Positions 30,565 to 39,894 of a stretch of 64,000 bases of DNA are shown here, piece by piece; position 1 is the stretch's first letter; each line of letters opens with the position of its first letter. This DNA is from Nonomuraea turcica (GTDB lineage: Bacteria; Actinomycetota; Actinomycetes; Streptosporangiales; Streptosporangiaceae): the NCBI RefSeq assembly GCF_030718205.1, contig NZ_JAUZQF010000017.1:124001-188000 (forward strand), given 5' to 3'. The notes beneath the pieces are model-generated. The model was given only the letters and a program-made list of their open reading frames with translations, did no database searches and was not told the origin of the DNA. The position numbers and the translations under genes are program-made.

Positions 30565-31952
30565 CCGGGCAGCTTGCCGGCGGCGACCACGTCGCGGTAC
30601 CAGTGGGCGCTGTCCTTCCAGGTGCGCTCCATCGTGTCGCGGTCCACGCGGACGATGCCGAACCGCTTGGCGTAGCCGTGCGCCCACTCGAAGTTGTCCA
30701 TCAGGGACCACACGAAGTAGCCGCGCACGTCCGCCCCGCCCTTGATCGCCTCCGCCACGGCGGTCAGGTGCCGGTGGAGGTAGTCGACGCGGTCCGCGTC
30801 GTGCACGCGGCCGTCGGCGCCCACCGGGTCGGGGAACGCGGCGCCGTTCTCGGTGATCATCGTGGGCATGGACGGGTAGTCGCGGTGCAGGCGCAGCAGC
30901 AGCTCGGTCAGGCCGGTCTCGTCGATGTTCCAGCCCATCTCGGTGTACGGGCCGGGCTGGCGCACGAACTCGACGTCCTCGCAGGCGATCCACGGGGACG
31001 CGGCGCCGTCCTGGTGCCCGTCGGCGGTCTCCCGCGCGCTCGCCCCGTCCCACTGGCGTACCAGCGTGGGGTTGTAGTAGTTGACGCCGAGCACGTCCAG
31101 CGGCTGGCAGGCGGCGGCCTCGTCGCCGTCGCGCACGAACGACCAGTCGGTCACGGCGGCGGTGTCGTCGATGAGGTCGCGCGGGTAGGCGCCCTCCAGC
31201 ATCGGGCCGAGGAAGGCCCGGTTGGACAACCCGTCCGCCTTGCGCACCGCCTCCGCGTCGGCCTCCGACACGCCGCGCACGTGATGCAGGTTGAGCGTGA
31301 CCGACATCTGCGCGGACGGGGCGGCCACCGCGCGCAGCGCCTGCACGGCCAGGCCGTGGCCGAGGTTGAGGTGGTGCACGGCGGCCAGCGCCGCGGCGGG
31401 CTCGGTCCTGGCCGGGGCGTGCACGCCGGAGGCGTAGCCCAGGTAGGCCGAGCACCACGGCTCGTTCAGCGTGATCCACGTGTGCACGCGGTCGCCGTAC
31501 GCCTGGCCCATGAGGGCGGCGTACTCGGCGAAGCGCAGCGCGGTGTCGCGGTGCGGCCAGCCGCCCGCGTCCTCCAGCTCCTGCGGCAGATCCCAGTGGT
31601 AGAGGGTGGCCACCGGGGCGATGCCCCGCGTGAGCAGGCCGTCGATCAGCCGGTTGTAGAAGTCGACGCCCGACTGGTTGAGGGGCCCCTGCCCGCCCGG
31701 CTGCACGCGCGGCCAGGACAGGGAGAACCGGTAGGCGCCCACGCCGAGCTCGGCGAGGATGTCCAGGTCCTCCTCCAGCCGGTGGTAGTGGTCGCAGGCC
31801 ACGTCACCGGTGTCGCCATTGGTGACCAGGCCGGGCGTGTGGGAGAAGGTGTCCCAGATCGACGGGCCGCGCCCGTCCTCGTTCCAGGCGCCTTCCACCT
31901 GGTAGGAGGCGGTGGCGGTGCCCCACAGGAAGTTGTCGGGGAAAGTGGTCAT
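30561..31952 (-). CDS. GH1 beta-glucosidase/beta-galactosidase
   Basis: This 463-aa cytoplasmic GH1 enzyme cleaves terminal beta-linked glucose, galactose or related sugars. It has the N-terminal FLWGTATASYQVEGAWNEDGRGPSIWD signature, acid/base Glu164 (TLNEPW) and nucleophile Glu368 (ITENGAAF). It ends SLMDNFEWAHGYAKRFGIVRVD. ATG 31952 overlaps the GH31 stop (ATGA), so it is the last gene of the LacI-GH42-GH31-GH1 operon. In xyloglucan breakdown it would remove beta-glucose exposed by alpha-xylosidase; that pathway assignment is inference. Confidence 0.95.
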   Translation of the reverse strand: MTTFPDNFLWGTATASYQVEGAWNEDGRGPSIWDTFSHTPGLVTNGDTGDVACDHYHRLEEDLDILAELGVGAYRFSLSWPRVQPGGQGPLNQSGVDFYNRLIDGLLTRGIAPVATLYHWDLPQELEDAGGWPHRDTALRFAEYAALMGQAYGDRVHTWITLNEPWCSAYLGYASGVHAPARTEPAAALAAVHHLNLGHGLAVQALRAVAAPSAQMSVTLNLHHVRGVSEADAEAVRKADGLSNRAFLGPMLEGAYPRDLIDDTAAVTDWSFVRDGDEAAACQPLDVLGVNYYNPTLVRQWDGASARETADGHQDGAASPWIACEDVEFVRQPGPYTEMGWNIDETGLTELLLRLHRDYPSMPTMITENGAAFPDPVGADGRVHDADRVDYLHRHLTAVAEAIKGGADVRGYFVWSLMDNFEWAHGYAKRFGIVRVDRDTMERTWKDSAHWYRDVVAAGKLPG

Positions 31953-34264
31953 ACTGCTCCTTCAACAATGATCTCGATCTCGTCGGTGCCGGGCTCGGCG
32001 GCCACCCGCACGCCGCCGGGCGTCGTCTCCAGCCGGGGGTTCCGGGCCTCGCGCACCCCGGCGAGCAGCAGGCTCCAGCGGGCGGGCGCGCCCTGCAGGC
32101 GGCGGGCGCGGATCCGGTCGCCGGTGCGGGCCACCTCGAACACCGCGCCGGCGCCGCCGTCGGCGTCCGGCACGGTGACGGTGCGGACGTCGCCGTCGGC
32201 GAGCTGGTGCGCCTGCAGCGTGACGTCGTCGGCGTAGTCGTAGTCGGGCCGGTCCTCGCGGGACCCGACGGGCAGCACCGCGCCGGGCCGCACCAGCAGC
32301 GGCAGGCTGTCGAACCCGTGCCGCTCACTGCGCCAGCCGGGGCCGGTGACGGTCTCGCCGTCCAGCAGCCGCGTCCACACCCCCTCAGGGACGTAGTACG
32401 AAATGTCGCCCTCAGTCGACAACACCGGCGCCACCAGCAGGTCCGGCCCCAGCATGTACTGGGCGTCCAGGTAGTCGCAGCCCCGGTCGTCGGGGAACTC
32501 CAGGTGCATGGCCCGCATCACCGGCAGGCCGTCCGTCGTGGCCTGCACCGCGGCGCCGTACAGGTAGGGCATCAGCCGGCTCTTGAGGCGCGTGAACGAC
32601 CGCAGCACGTCCACCGACTCCTCGTCGAACAGCCACGGCACCCGGTACGAGCCGCTCCCATGCAGCCGGCTGTGCGACGACAGCAGCCCGAACGCCACCC
32701 ACCGCTTGAACACGGCAGGGTCGGGCCGCCCCTCGAACCCGCCGATGTCGTGGCTCCAGAACCCGAACCCCGCCATGCCCAGCGACAGCCCGCCGCGCAG
32801 CGACTCGGCCATGGCCTCGTAGGTCGACTCGCAGTCGCCGCCCCAGTGCACCGGCAACCGCTGCCCGCCGACCGTGGCCGAGCGCGCGAACAACACGGCC
32901 GCGCCCCGCTCGGCCAGCACATCGTGCACGGTCTGGTTGTAGAGCAGGGAGTAGTAGTTGTGCATGCGCTCGGGATCTGAGCCGTCGGCGTAGGCGACGT
33001 CGGTCGGGATGCGCTCGCCGAAGTCGGTCTTGAACGCGTCCACCCCCATGTCGAGCAAGCCGCGCAGCTTGCCCGCGAACCACTCCCTGGCCGCCGGTGA
33101 GGTGAAGTCCACCAGCGCCCGCCCCGCCTGCCAGTGGTCATCCTGCCACACCGTGCCGTCCGGCCGGCGCAGCAGGTGCCCGGCCGCCATGCCCTCGTCG
33201 AACAGGCCGGACGCCTGCCCGATGTACGGGTTGATCCACACGCAGACCTTCAGCCCGCGCTCCTTCAACCGGCGCAGCATGCCCTCCGGGTCGGGGAACA
33301 CCTCCGGGTCCCATTCGAAGTCGCACCACCGGTACTGCCGCATCCAGAAGCAGTCGAAGTGGAAGACGCTCAGCGGCAGGTCCCGCTCGGCCATCCCGTC
33401 TGCGAACGACGTCACCGTGGCCTCGTCGTAGTCGGTCGTGAACGACGTGGACAACCACAGCCCGAACGACCAGGCGGGCGGCAGCGCGGGCCGGCCGGTC
33501 AGCGCCGTGTAGCGGCGCAGGATGTCGGCCGGCGTCGGCCCGTGGATGATGAGGTACTCCAGGTCGTGGCTCTCGACGCTGAACTGCACGCGCGAGACCG
33601 TCTCCGACCCCACCTCGAACGACACCCGACCGGGGTGGTTGACGAACACCCCGTAGCCGCGGTTGGTGAGGTAGAAGGGGACGTTCTTGTACGCCAGCTC
33701 GCTGGTGGTGCCGCCGTCGTCGTTCCAGATGTCGACGGCCTGCCCGTTGCGCACCAGCGGGCCGAACCGCTCGCCCAGCCCGTATACCAGCTCCCCGGCG
33801 CTGAGCCGCAGCTGCTCCACCATGAAGTGCCGGTCGCCGGGGTCGTGCACGATGCCGAGGCTCTTGCCGTCGCTGCGGGTCAGCTCGCGTCCACCGGCGC
33901 TGAACGTCATCTCCCACGGCGTGTCCCTGCGCAGCCGCACCGTGAGCGCGCCGCTGGTCAGGGCGGCCGCCTCCGCGTCCACGGAGATCTTGACCTCGGG
34001 CGCGTCGTCGCGTACCTCGAAGGCGGGGGAGTCCGGCACGGAACCGGCGAAGTGCACCGTGCGGACGCGGATGACGTCCGGCAGCGGCGACGACACGTCC
34101 ACCCGCAGGACCGGGCCGTCGATGGTGTTGCCGCGGCGGGTGATCGGCCGGGTCGGCGCGAGCACCCGCAGCGAGGCGGCGTCCGCGGTCACGTCGTGCG
34201 CTGCGACGGCGTACGCGGCCCGCACGCCCGCCCGCATGCGCCAGTGACCGTCCTTGAACTTCAT
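31949..34264 (-). CDS. GH31 alpha-xylosidase (YicI-type)
   Basis: This 771-aa GH31 protein has the YicI-like architecture: N-terminal beta-sandwich, TIM barrel and two distal beta domains. The nucleophile is Asp414 in AFKTDFGERIP; KTDFGE is the version found in alpha-xylosidases rather than alpha-glucosidases (DMNE). The acid/base is Asp477 in HWGGDCEST. VFHFDCFWMRQYRWCDFEWD is also typical of the xylosidase group. It would release alpha-xylose from xyloglucan oligosaccharides or isoprimeverose. No signal peptide is present, so it is intracellular. The start is ATG 34264. It sits 27 bp after the GH42 stop, with GH1 overlapping downstream. Confidence 0.93.
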   Translation of the reverse strand: MKFKDGHWRMRAGVRAAYAVAAHDVTADAASLRVLAPTRPITRRGNTIDGPVLRVDVSSPLPDVIRVRTVHFAGSVPDSPAFEVRDDAPEVKISVDAEAAALTSGALTVRLRRDTPWEMTFSAGGRELTRSDGKSLGIVHDPGDRHFMVEQLRLSAGELVYGLGERFGPLVRNGQAVDIWNDDGGTTSELAYKNVPFYLTNRGYGVFVNHPGRVSFEVGSETVSRVQFSVESHDLEYLIIHGPTPADILRRYTALTGRPALPPAWSFGLWLSTSFTTDYDEATVTSFADGMAERDLPLSVFHFDCFWMRQYRWCDFEWDPEVFPDPEGMLRRLKERGLKVCVWINPYIGQASGLFDEGMAAGHLLRRPDGTVWQDDHWQAGRALVDFTSPAAREWFAGKLRGLLDMGVDAFKTDFGERIPTDVAYADGSDPERMHNYYSLLYNQTVHDVLAERGAAVLFARSATVGGQRLPVHWGGDCESTYEAMAESLRGGLSLGMAGFGFWSHDIGGFEGRPDPAVFKRWVAFGLLSSHSRLHGSGSYRVPWLFDEESVDVLRSFTRLKSRLMPYLYGAAVQATTDGLPVMRAMHLEFPDDRGCDYLDAQYMLGPDLLVAPVLSTEGDISYYVPEGVWTRLLDGETVTGPGWRSERHGFDSLPLLVRPGAVLPVGSREDRPDYDYADDVTLQAHQLADGDVRTVTVPDADGGAGAVFEVARTGDRIRARRLQGAPARWSLLLAGVREARNPRLETTPGGVRVAAEPGTDEIEIIVEGAV

Positions 34265-34291
34265 CCTGATCCGTTCTCGAGGGGGACTTGA

Positions 34292-36292
34292 TCAACCGTG
34301 CGGGCGCAGCGCGGCGACCGCGCGAGGAGCCAGCGCGACCTGGCCCTCGAAGGCGGCTCCGGTCAGCAGGTCTTCGGCCGCCTCCGGGATGGGCACACGC
34401 GCCGGCTCAGGGCCGTGGTTGAGCAGGAACAACACGTCGCCGCGGCGGACCGCCTCGACGCCCGGCGGCAGCCGGACTCCGTCGGGCAGGACGCCGCGCA
34501 CGCCGGCATCGGCCAGCGCCCGCGCGGTGATCTCGCCGAGCGCGGCGGGCTCGGGCATGGTGGCGACGTACCAGGCGACGCCGTCGCCGGCGCGGTGCCG
34601 CAGCACCGCAGGGTGCCCCGTTTCGCTGAACGTGGCCACCGCTTCGGCGCCTTCCACGGCGATCAGCTCGGTCCAGGTGTGCGCGGTGAACTCGGGGCCG
34701 TCGTCCCATCGGCAGCGCACCTCGCCCGCGATGGGTTGCCACTCCTCGCCGGACGCGCCGAGCACCGCGCGCAGCGGCGCGGGGAACCGGCCGGTGCGGA
34801 GGTGCGCCCGCTCGTCGGCGATCCCGGAGAACGGCCCGACGACCAGCACTCCGCCGCCGCGTACGTAGTCCGTCAGCGCTGCCGCGTCCGCGTTGGTCAC
34901 CAGGAACAGGTTCGGCACCACGACCAGCGCGTACGCGCTCAGGTCGGCGGAGGGCGGGACGAGGTCCACGCTCACGCCGCGCTCCCAGAGCGGCACGTAG
35001 TAGGCGAGCAGCTGGTCGGTGGCGCCCAGCCGGTCGCTGGGGCGGCCGCGCTCCTCCAGTGCCCACCAGTTCGTCCAGTCGAAGACCATCGCCACCCGCG
35101 CCGGCACCGGCTGCCCCGCCACGGAGGCGAGTTTGCGCAGCTCCTGGCCGTGCGCGCGGACCTCGGCGTGCAGCCGCGTGTCCGGCCCCGCGTGCGGCAC
35201 CATCGCGGCGTGGAAACGCTCGGCGCCGAAGCGGGAGGCCCGCCACTGGAAGTAGCACAATCCGTCCGCGCCGCGGGCGAGCGCCTGCAGCGACTCCAGC
35301 CGGAGCTGGCCGGGCGGTTTGGGCAGGTTGTGCGGCCGCCAGTTGACGGCGCCTGCGGACTGCTCCATCAGCAGCCATGGCCGCCCCCGGCCGAGGCCGC
35401 GCATCAGGTCGTGGGTGAGGGCGGTGCGGGCGGGGGAGAGCGGGTCCTCGGGGTCGGGGTAGCAGTCGTTGGAGACGATGTCCTCCTCGCCGGCCCACGC
35501 CCAGGAGTCCACGGGCTTGAACAGGCCCATGAAGTTCGTGGTGATCGGCACGTCGGGGGTGCGCTCGCGCAGGACGTCGCGTTCGGCGCGGTAGCAGGCG
35601 AGCAGCGCGTCGGAGCAGAAGCGCCACCAGTCGAGCTGCTGCGCCGGGTTGATGATGTACGGGGCGCGGCGCGGGGTGACGATCTCGGCCCACTCGCTGT
35701 AACGCTGGCTCCAGAACGTGGTGCCCCACGCCTCGTTCAGCGCGTCCAGGTCGCCGTAGCGCTGCTGGAGCCAGGCCCGGAACGCGGCCGCGGTCTCGTC
35801 GCAGTGGCAGAACTGGCCGTACTCGTTGCCCACGTGCCAGAGCGCCAGGGCGGGGTGGCCCGCGTACCGGTCGGCCAGGTCGGTCACGATCGCCAGTGCC
35901 CGCTCCCGGTAGACCGGGGACGACGGGCAGAACTGGTTGCGCGAGCCGTACCAGAGCCGGTGCCCGGACTCGTCGACCGGGAGCGTCTGCGGCCAGCGGT
36001 GGCCCAGCCACGGCGGCGGCGAGGCGGTCGGCGTGGCCAGGTCCACCGCGATCCCGGCCCCGGCCATCAGGTCCATCACCCGGTCCAGCCAGCCGAAGTC
36101 GCGCGCGCCCGGCTCCGGCTCGAGCCGCGCCCAGCTGAACACGCCGACCGTGACCAGGTTGACCCCGGCGGCCTTCATGAGCTCGGCGTCCTCGGCCCAC
36201 ACCTCCTCCGGCCACTGCTCGGGGTTGTAGTCCCCGCCGAACAGCAGCCCCCGCTCGCGGGTGAGCGTGTGCATCCCCGGCCGCGCCGTCAT
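34292..36292 (-). CDS. GH42 beta-galactosidase (second)
   Basis: This 666-aa GH42 enzyme has GGDYNPEQWPEEVW at 19-32, acid/base Glu157 (LWHVGNEYGQF), nucleophile Glu310 (LLMEQSAGAVNWRPHN) and Cys residues CHC near 162-164 suited to the GH42 zinc site. It is intracellular. It overlaps the LacI stop by 4 bp (ATGA at 36289-36292), so it is the second gene of the LacI-led operon. Here it may trim beta-galactose from xyloglucan side chains before the alpha-xylosidase acts. It is clearly diverged from the GH42 of the galactan module, implying a different substrate range. Confidence 0.94.
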   Translation of the reverse strand: MTARPGMHTLTRERGLLFGGDYNPEQWPEEVWAEDAELMKAAGVNLVTVGVFSWARLEPEPGARDFGWLDRVMDLMAGAGIAVDLATPTASPPPWLGHRWPQTLPVDESGHRLWYGSRNQFCPSSPVYRERALAIVTDLADRYAGHPALALWHVGNEYGQFCHCDETAAAFRAWLQQRYGDLDALNEAWGTTFWSQRYSEWAEIVTPRRAPYIINPAQQLDWWRFCSDALLACYRAERDVLRERTPDVPITTNFMGLFKPVDSWAWAGEEDIVSNDCYPDPEDPLSPARTALTHDLMRGLGRGRPWLLMEQSAGAVNWRPHNLPKPPGQLRLESLQALARGADGLCYFQWRASRFGAERFHAAMVPHAGPDTRLHAEVRAHGQELRKLASVAGQPVPARVAMVFDWTNWWALEERGRPSDRLGATDQLLAYYVPLWERGVSVDLVPPSADLSAYALVVVPNLFLVTNADAAALTDYVRGGGVLVVGPFSGIADERAHLRTGRFPAPLRAVLGASGEEWQPIAGEVRCRWDDGPEFTAHTWTELIAVEGAEAVATFSETGHPAVLRHRAGDGVAWYVATMPEPAALGEITARALADAGVRGVLPDGVRLPPGVEAVRRGDVLFLLNHGPEPARVPIPEAAEDLLTGAAFEGQVALAPRAVAALRPHG

Positions 36293-37308
36293 GACAGGCT
36301 CCGGGGCGGTGCGGAGCTGTCGCCGATCACCAGGCGGCAGGGCACCAGGTGCTGCCGCGGCGGGCCGGCGCCCTGCAGGCGGTCGATGAGCATGTGCGCG
36401 CCCAGCCTGCCCAGCTCGGTGCTCGGTGGCTCCAGCGTCGTCAGCTTCGGGTTGAACATCTCGGCGACCCTGGCCGACGACAACACCAGGATCAGCGTCA
36501 GGTCCTCGGGGATGCGCCGGCCGTGTGCCGCCGCCGCCGCGATCACTCCGACGGCCGCGTGGTCGTCCATCACCGCCAGCGCCGTCACCTCCGGGTGCGC
36601 CTCCAGCAGCCGCTCGAACGCCTCCCGACCCTCCTCGGCCGACCCGGGCCGGTAGCCGTCCACGTAATCGATCCCCGCGGCGCGGGCCGCCGCCGCGAAC
36701 TCCTCGCCGGCCCGCATCGCGGGGCCGTAGCCGTCGGCGTACAGGTCGGTCGAGAGGTTGAAGAAAGCCAGCGTGCGATGCCCCAGCCCGGCCACGTGCG
36801 CCACCGCGTCGCGGGCCGTGGCCGCGAAGTCGATGTCGGCGTAGTCGATCGAGCCCGGCTCCCGGGTGCGCCCTATCATGCTGAACGGCACCCCGGCCGC
36901 CGACAGGAACGCGGTGCGCTCGTCGTCCAGCCGCACCTCCATCAGTAGCACGCCGTCCACCAGCCCGAGGCCGGTGAGGTGGCGCAGCTCGTCGATCGGG
37001 TCGGCGCTCTCCGGCGACAGCAGCAGGTGATAGCCCAGCTCGCTGGCCGCCTCGGCGGCACCGGTCGCGAACTGCATCTCGGTGAGGCCGAAACCGCTGC
37101 GCGGGGCGGGGAACAGCAGCGCCAGGATCCGGGTCCGCTTGCTCTGCAACCCGCGCGCCAGCAGGTTGGGGCGATAGCCGAGCTCCGCGGCGGCCTGCTC
37201 GATGCGCAGCTTGGTCGCCGCGGCCACCGGGCGGGTGCCGTTGAGCGCCGCCGAGACGGTGCTCACCGCCACCTGGGCCCGCTCGGCCACGTCACGTAGC
37301 GAAGACAT
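36289..37308 (-). CDS. LacI-family regulator of the GH42-GH31-GH1 operon
   Basis: This 339-aa repressor has the HTH LRDVAERAQVAVSTVSAALNG (residues 4-24), a hinge (YRPNLLARGLQSKRTR) and a periplasmic-binding-protein-like core. In the C-terminal signature the usual GxDD is replaced by LILVLSSARVAEMFNPKLTTLEPP, so ligand contacts may differ from typical sugar repressors. It is first in its operon (stop overlaps GH42 ATG). The perfect palindrome CGAAACGTTTCG lies 22 bp upstream of its start, between it and the divergent GH35 gene, and is the likely operator for both. Confidence 0.92.
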   Translation of the reverse strand: MSSLRDVAERAQVAVSTVSAALNGTRPVAAATKLRIEQAAAELGYRPNLLARGLQSKRTRILALLFPAPRSGFGLTEMQFATGAAEAASELGYHLLLSPESADPIDELRHLTGLGLVDGVLLMEVRLDDERTAFLSAAGVPFSMIGRTREPGSIDYADIDFAATARDAVAHVAGLGHRTLAFFNLSTDLYADGYGPAMRAGEEFAAAARAAGIDYVDGYRPGSAEEGREAFERLLEAHPEVTALAVMDDHAAVGVIAAAAAHGRRIPEDLTLILVLSSARVAEMFNPKLTTLEPPSTELGRLGAHMLIDRLQGAGPPRQHLVPCRLVIGDSSAPPRSLS

Positions 37309-37330
37309 GCCCCTCCCGCGATACCGTTGT

Positions 37331-37342
37331 CGAAACGTTTCG
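37331..37342. promoter_or_regulatory. LacI operator between LacI operon and GH35 gene
   Basis: CGAAACGTTTCG is a perfect 12-bp palindrome with a central CG, flanked by TGT...CAT; this is the classic LacI-family operator shape. It lies 22 bp from the LacI start and about 80 bp from the GH35 start, so it can control both directions. Confidence 0.75.
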
Positions 37343-37419
37343 CATACCGTAGGGTCGGTTTTGCGGAGATGTCAATGGCGTTAAATCGGATGGCCGGAAA
37401 CCCCGCTACGATCAGGCCC

Positions 37420-39873
37420 GTGCTGAGAGTCTCCGTCCCAGGACCACCAGAGCCGCCGATCACCGGCCATCTCGCCATGGGGGAGGAGCCCGGCCGGCCG
37501 GATGCGATCACCGTCGACTCACGCACCCTGCGGCGCGGCGGGCGCCCCTGGTTCCCGGTCATGGGCGAGTTCCACTTCGCCCGCTACCCGGCCGCAGAGT
37601 GGCGGGAAGAGCTGCTCAAGGTGCGGGCCGGCGGGGTGACGGCCGTGGCCGCCTACGTCTTCTGGAACCTGCACGAGGAGCGTCGCGGCCACTACGACTG
37701 GCGGGGCGACCGTGACCTGCGCCGCTGGGTGACGACCTGCGCGGAGGCCGGGCTCGACGTGGTGGTGCGGGTCGGGCCGTGGGGGCACGGCGAGTCCCGC
37801 AACGGCGGCTTCCCCGACTGGCTGCTGGCCGAAGACTGCGTGCCGCGCACCGACGACCCGCGCTACCTGGCCCTGGTCCGGCCGTTCTTCGCACAGATCG
37901 GCCGGCAACTGCGCGGGCTGACCAGGCGCGACGGCGGGCCCATCGTCGGCGTCCAGCTGGAGAACGAGCTGTACGACCAGCCCGGCCACCTGCTCACGCT
38001 CAAGCACCTGGCCCAGGAGGCGGGCATCGACGCGCCGCTGTGGACGGCGACCGGCTGGGGGCACGCCCAGCTGCCGCCCGGGGAGGTGATCCCGCTGTTC
38101 GGCGGGTACGCCGAGGCCGCCTGGGACACCCCGCACGACGGGTGGCCGCGGCAGAGCCGGGCGCACTACTTCTTCGGGCCCGGCAGGGACGACGACTCGA
38201 TCGGCGCCGACCTGCGCGGCGACGGCCCGTCCGGCACGGACGAGAGCCACCTCGCGCGCTACCCGTTCGCCACCTGCGAGCTGGGCGGCGGCATGTACAC
38301 CTCCTACCACCGGCGGCCGATCGTCGCCGCCGCGGACGTGGCCGCGTTGTCGCTGGTGAAACTGGGCAGCGGGTCCGTCTGGCAGGGCTACTACATGTAC
38401 CACGGCGGCTCGCAGAAGATCGGCGAGCTCAGCACCCTCCAGGAGTCGCACGCCACCGGCTACCCCAACGACTGCCCGGTGATCAACTATGACTTCCAGG
38501 CGCCTCTGGGGGAGTACGGCCAGTTCCGCGAGTCCTACGTCCGGCTGCGGCTCCAGCACCTGTGGCTGGCCTCGGACGGCGCCGACCTCGCGCCCATGAC
38601 GCTCACCATGCCGCCGGACGCGCCCGCCGACACCGCTGACCGCGATGCCCTGCGCTGGTGCGTGCGCTCCGACGGCCGCTCCGGCTTCCTGTTCGTCAAC
38701 AACCATCAGCCGGTTGAGACGCTGCCCGCGCACGAGAACGTGCAGTTCGCGGTCCGTCTCGGCGGCAGAGACCTGGTGGTGCCGCGCCGTCCCGTGACGG
38801 TGCCGTCGGGCGCGTACTTCGTCTGGCCGCTCGCCCGCCCGGTCGGCGCGGCCACCCTCCTGACCGCCTCCGCCCAGCCCGTCTGCACGCTCGACGGCCC
38901 CGTCCTGGTGCTCGCGCAGGTCGCGGGTATCCCGGTCGAGCTGGTATTCGACGGCTCCACCGTCGCCGCGATCGACGGCCCCGGGCTCGACCACCGCGGC
39001 GGCGAGCCGGTGACGGTGACGCATGACGGCGGCGATGTGGTGGTGAGCGGCCTGCGCCCTGGTCCCGGCTGCCTGCTGCGCGTCACCGCCGCAGATGGTT
39101 CCGTGGCCCACGTGCTGGTGCTGGACGAGGAGAGCGCGCTCACCGCCACCCGCGCCCAGGTCGGGGGCGCCGAGCGGCTGCTCCTCAGCGCCCGGCCCAC
39201 CGTCGTGGACGGCGACCGGCTGGTGCTGTATGGAGACTGCACGCGCCCCGCGCCCCACACCGGCGGCCACGCACCGGAAGGCGGTGGCGTCCAGGAAGGC
39301 GGTGGCGAGAGCAGCCGTCACGCCGGTGACCGGCTGCGTGTCTTCCCCGCCTTGACGGCGGCCGACGACTCGCCCCATGTAGCGACCGACGGCGTCTTCA
39401 GCGTCATCGAACCGCTCGTCACGGACGCGGAGCCGATTGCGGCCGTCGCCGAGCAGGTGGCGGCGGCCGGGCCGCCCAGGCGGACGGTCATCGACGCCAA
39501 GTCCGGCCGGGCGTCCGCGCCGGTCGACGCCGACTTCGACGCCGCCGCCGTCTACCGCGTCACCGTGCCCGCCGCCCTCCTCGACGGGGACGACGAGGTG
39601 CTGCTGCGCCTCGACTGGTCCGGCGACGTGGGCCGCGCCTCCATCGGCGGCCGCCTGGTGGCCGACCAGTTCTGGCACGGCGCGCCCTGGGAGATCGGCC
39701 TGCGGCGCTTCCGCCGCGAGCTCCTCGAACACGGGGCCGTCGAGCTGCGCCTGCTGCCCTTCCCGGAGGACGCGCCGGTCTACGTCTCCCCCCAGGTCCG
39801 CTCCGGGAAGGGAGCCCTGGAGCTGCGCTCGGCGACGTTCGTCCCGGTGCCGCGCACCACGCTCATGATCTAG
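37420..39873 (+). CDS. GH35 beta-galactosidase
   Basis: This 817-aa GH35 enzyme removes terminal beta-galactose. The N-terminal barrel shows PVMGEFHFARYPAAEWREELLKVRAGGVTAVAAYVFWNLHEE and VRVGPWGHGESRNGGFPDWL. The acid/base is Glu183 (QLENELYD) and the nucleophile Glu287 (CELGGGM). C-terminal beta-sandwich domains follow, with a Gly-rich low-complexity stretch (GGHAPEGGGVQEGGGES). No signal peptide is seen, so it is probably intracellular. The start is uncertain: GTG 37420 is used, while ATG 37369, 37390 or 37480 are in frame; no strong ribosome binding site decides. It is divergent from the LacI operon and shares its operator. Confidence 0.9.
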   Translation: MLRVSVPGPPEPPITGHLAMGEEPGRPDAITVDSRTLRRGGRPWFPVMGEFHFARYPAAEWREELLKVRAGGVTAVAAYVFWNLHEERRGHYDWRGDRDLRRWVTTCAEAGLDVVVRVGPWGHGESRNGGFPDWLLAEDCVPRTDDPRYLALVRPFFAQIGRQLRGLTRRDGGPIVGVQLENELYDQPGHLLTLKHLAQEAGIDAPLWTATGWGHAQLPPGEVIPLFGGYAEAAWDTPHDGWPRQSRAHYFFGPGRDDDSIGADLRGDGPSGTDESHLARYPFATCELGGGMYTSYHRRPIVAAADVAALSLVKLGSGSVWQGYYMYHGGSQKIGELSTLQESHATGYPNDCPVINYDFQAPLGEYGQFRESYVRLRLQHLWLASDGADLAPMTLTMPPDAPADTADRDALRWCVRSDGRSGFLFVNNHQPVETLPAHENVQFAVRLGGRDLVVPRRPVTVPSGAYFVWPLARPVGAATLLTASAQPVCTLDGPVLVLAQVAGIPVELVFDGSTVAAIDGPGLDHRGGEPVTVTHDGGDVVVSGLRPGPGCLLRVTAADGSVAHVLVLDEESALTATRAQVGGAERLLLSARPTVVDGDRLVLYGDCTRPAPHTGGHAPEGGGVQEGGGESSRHAGDRLRVFPALTAADDSPHVATDGVFSVIEPLVTDAEPIAAVAEQVAAAGPPRRTVIDAKSGRASAPVDADFDAAAVYRVTVPAALLDGDDEVLLRLDWSGDVGRASIGGRLVADQFWHGAPWEIGLRRFRRELLEHGAVELRLLPFPEDAPVYVSPQVRSGKGALELRSATFVPVPRTTLMI

Positions 39874-39894
39874 AAGCCGCCGAGTACTGACTTC

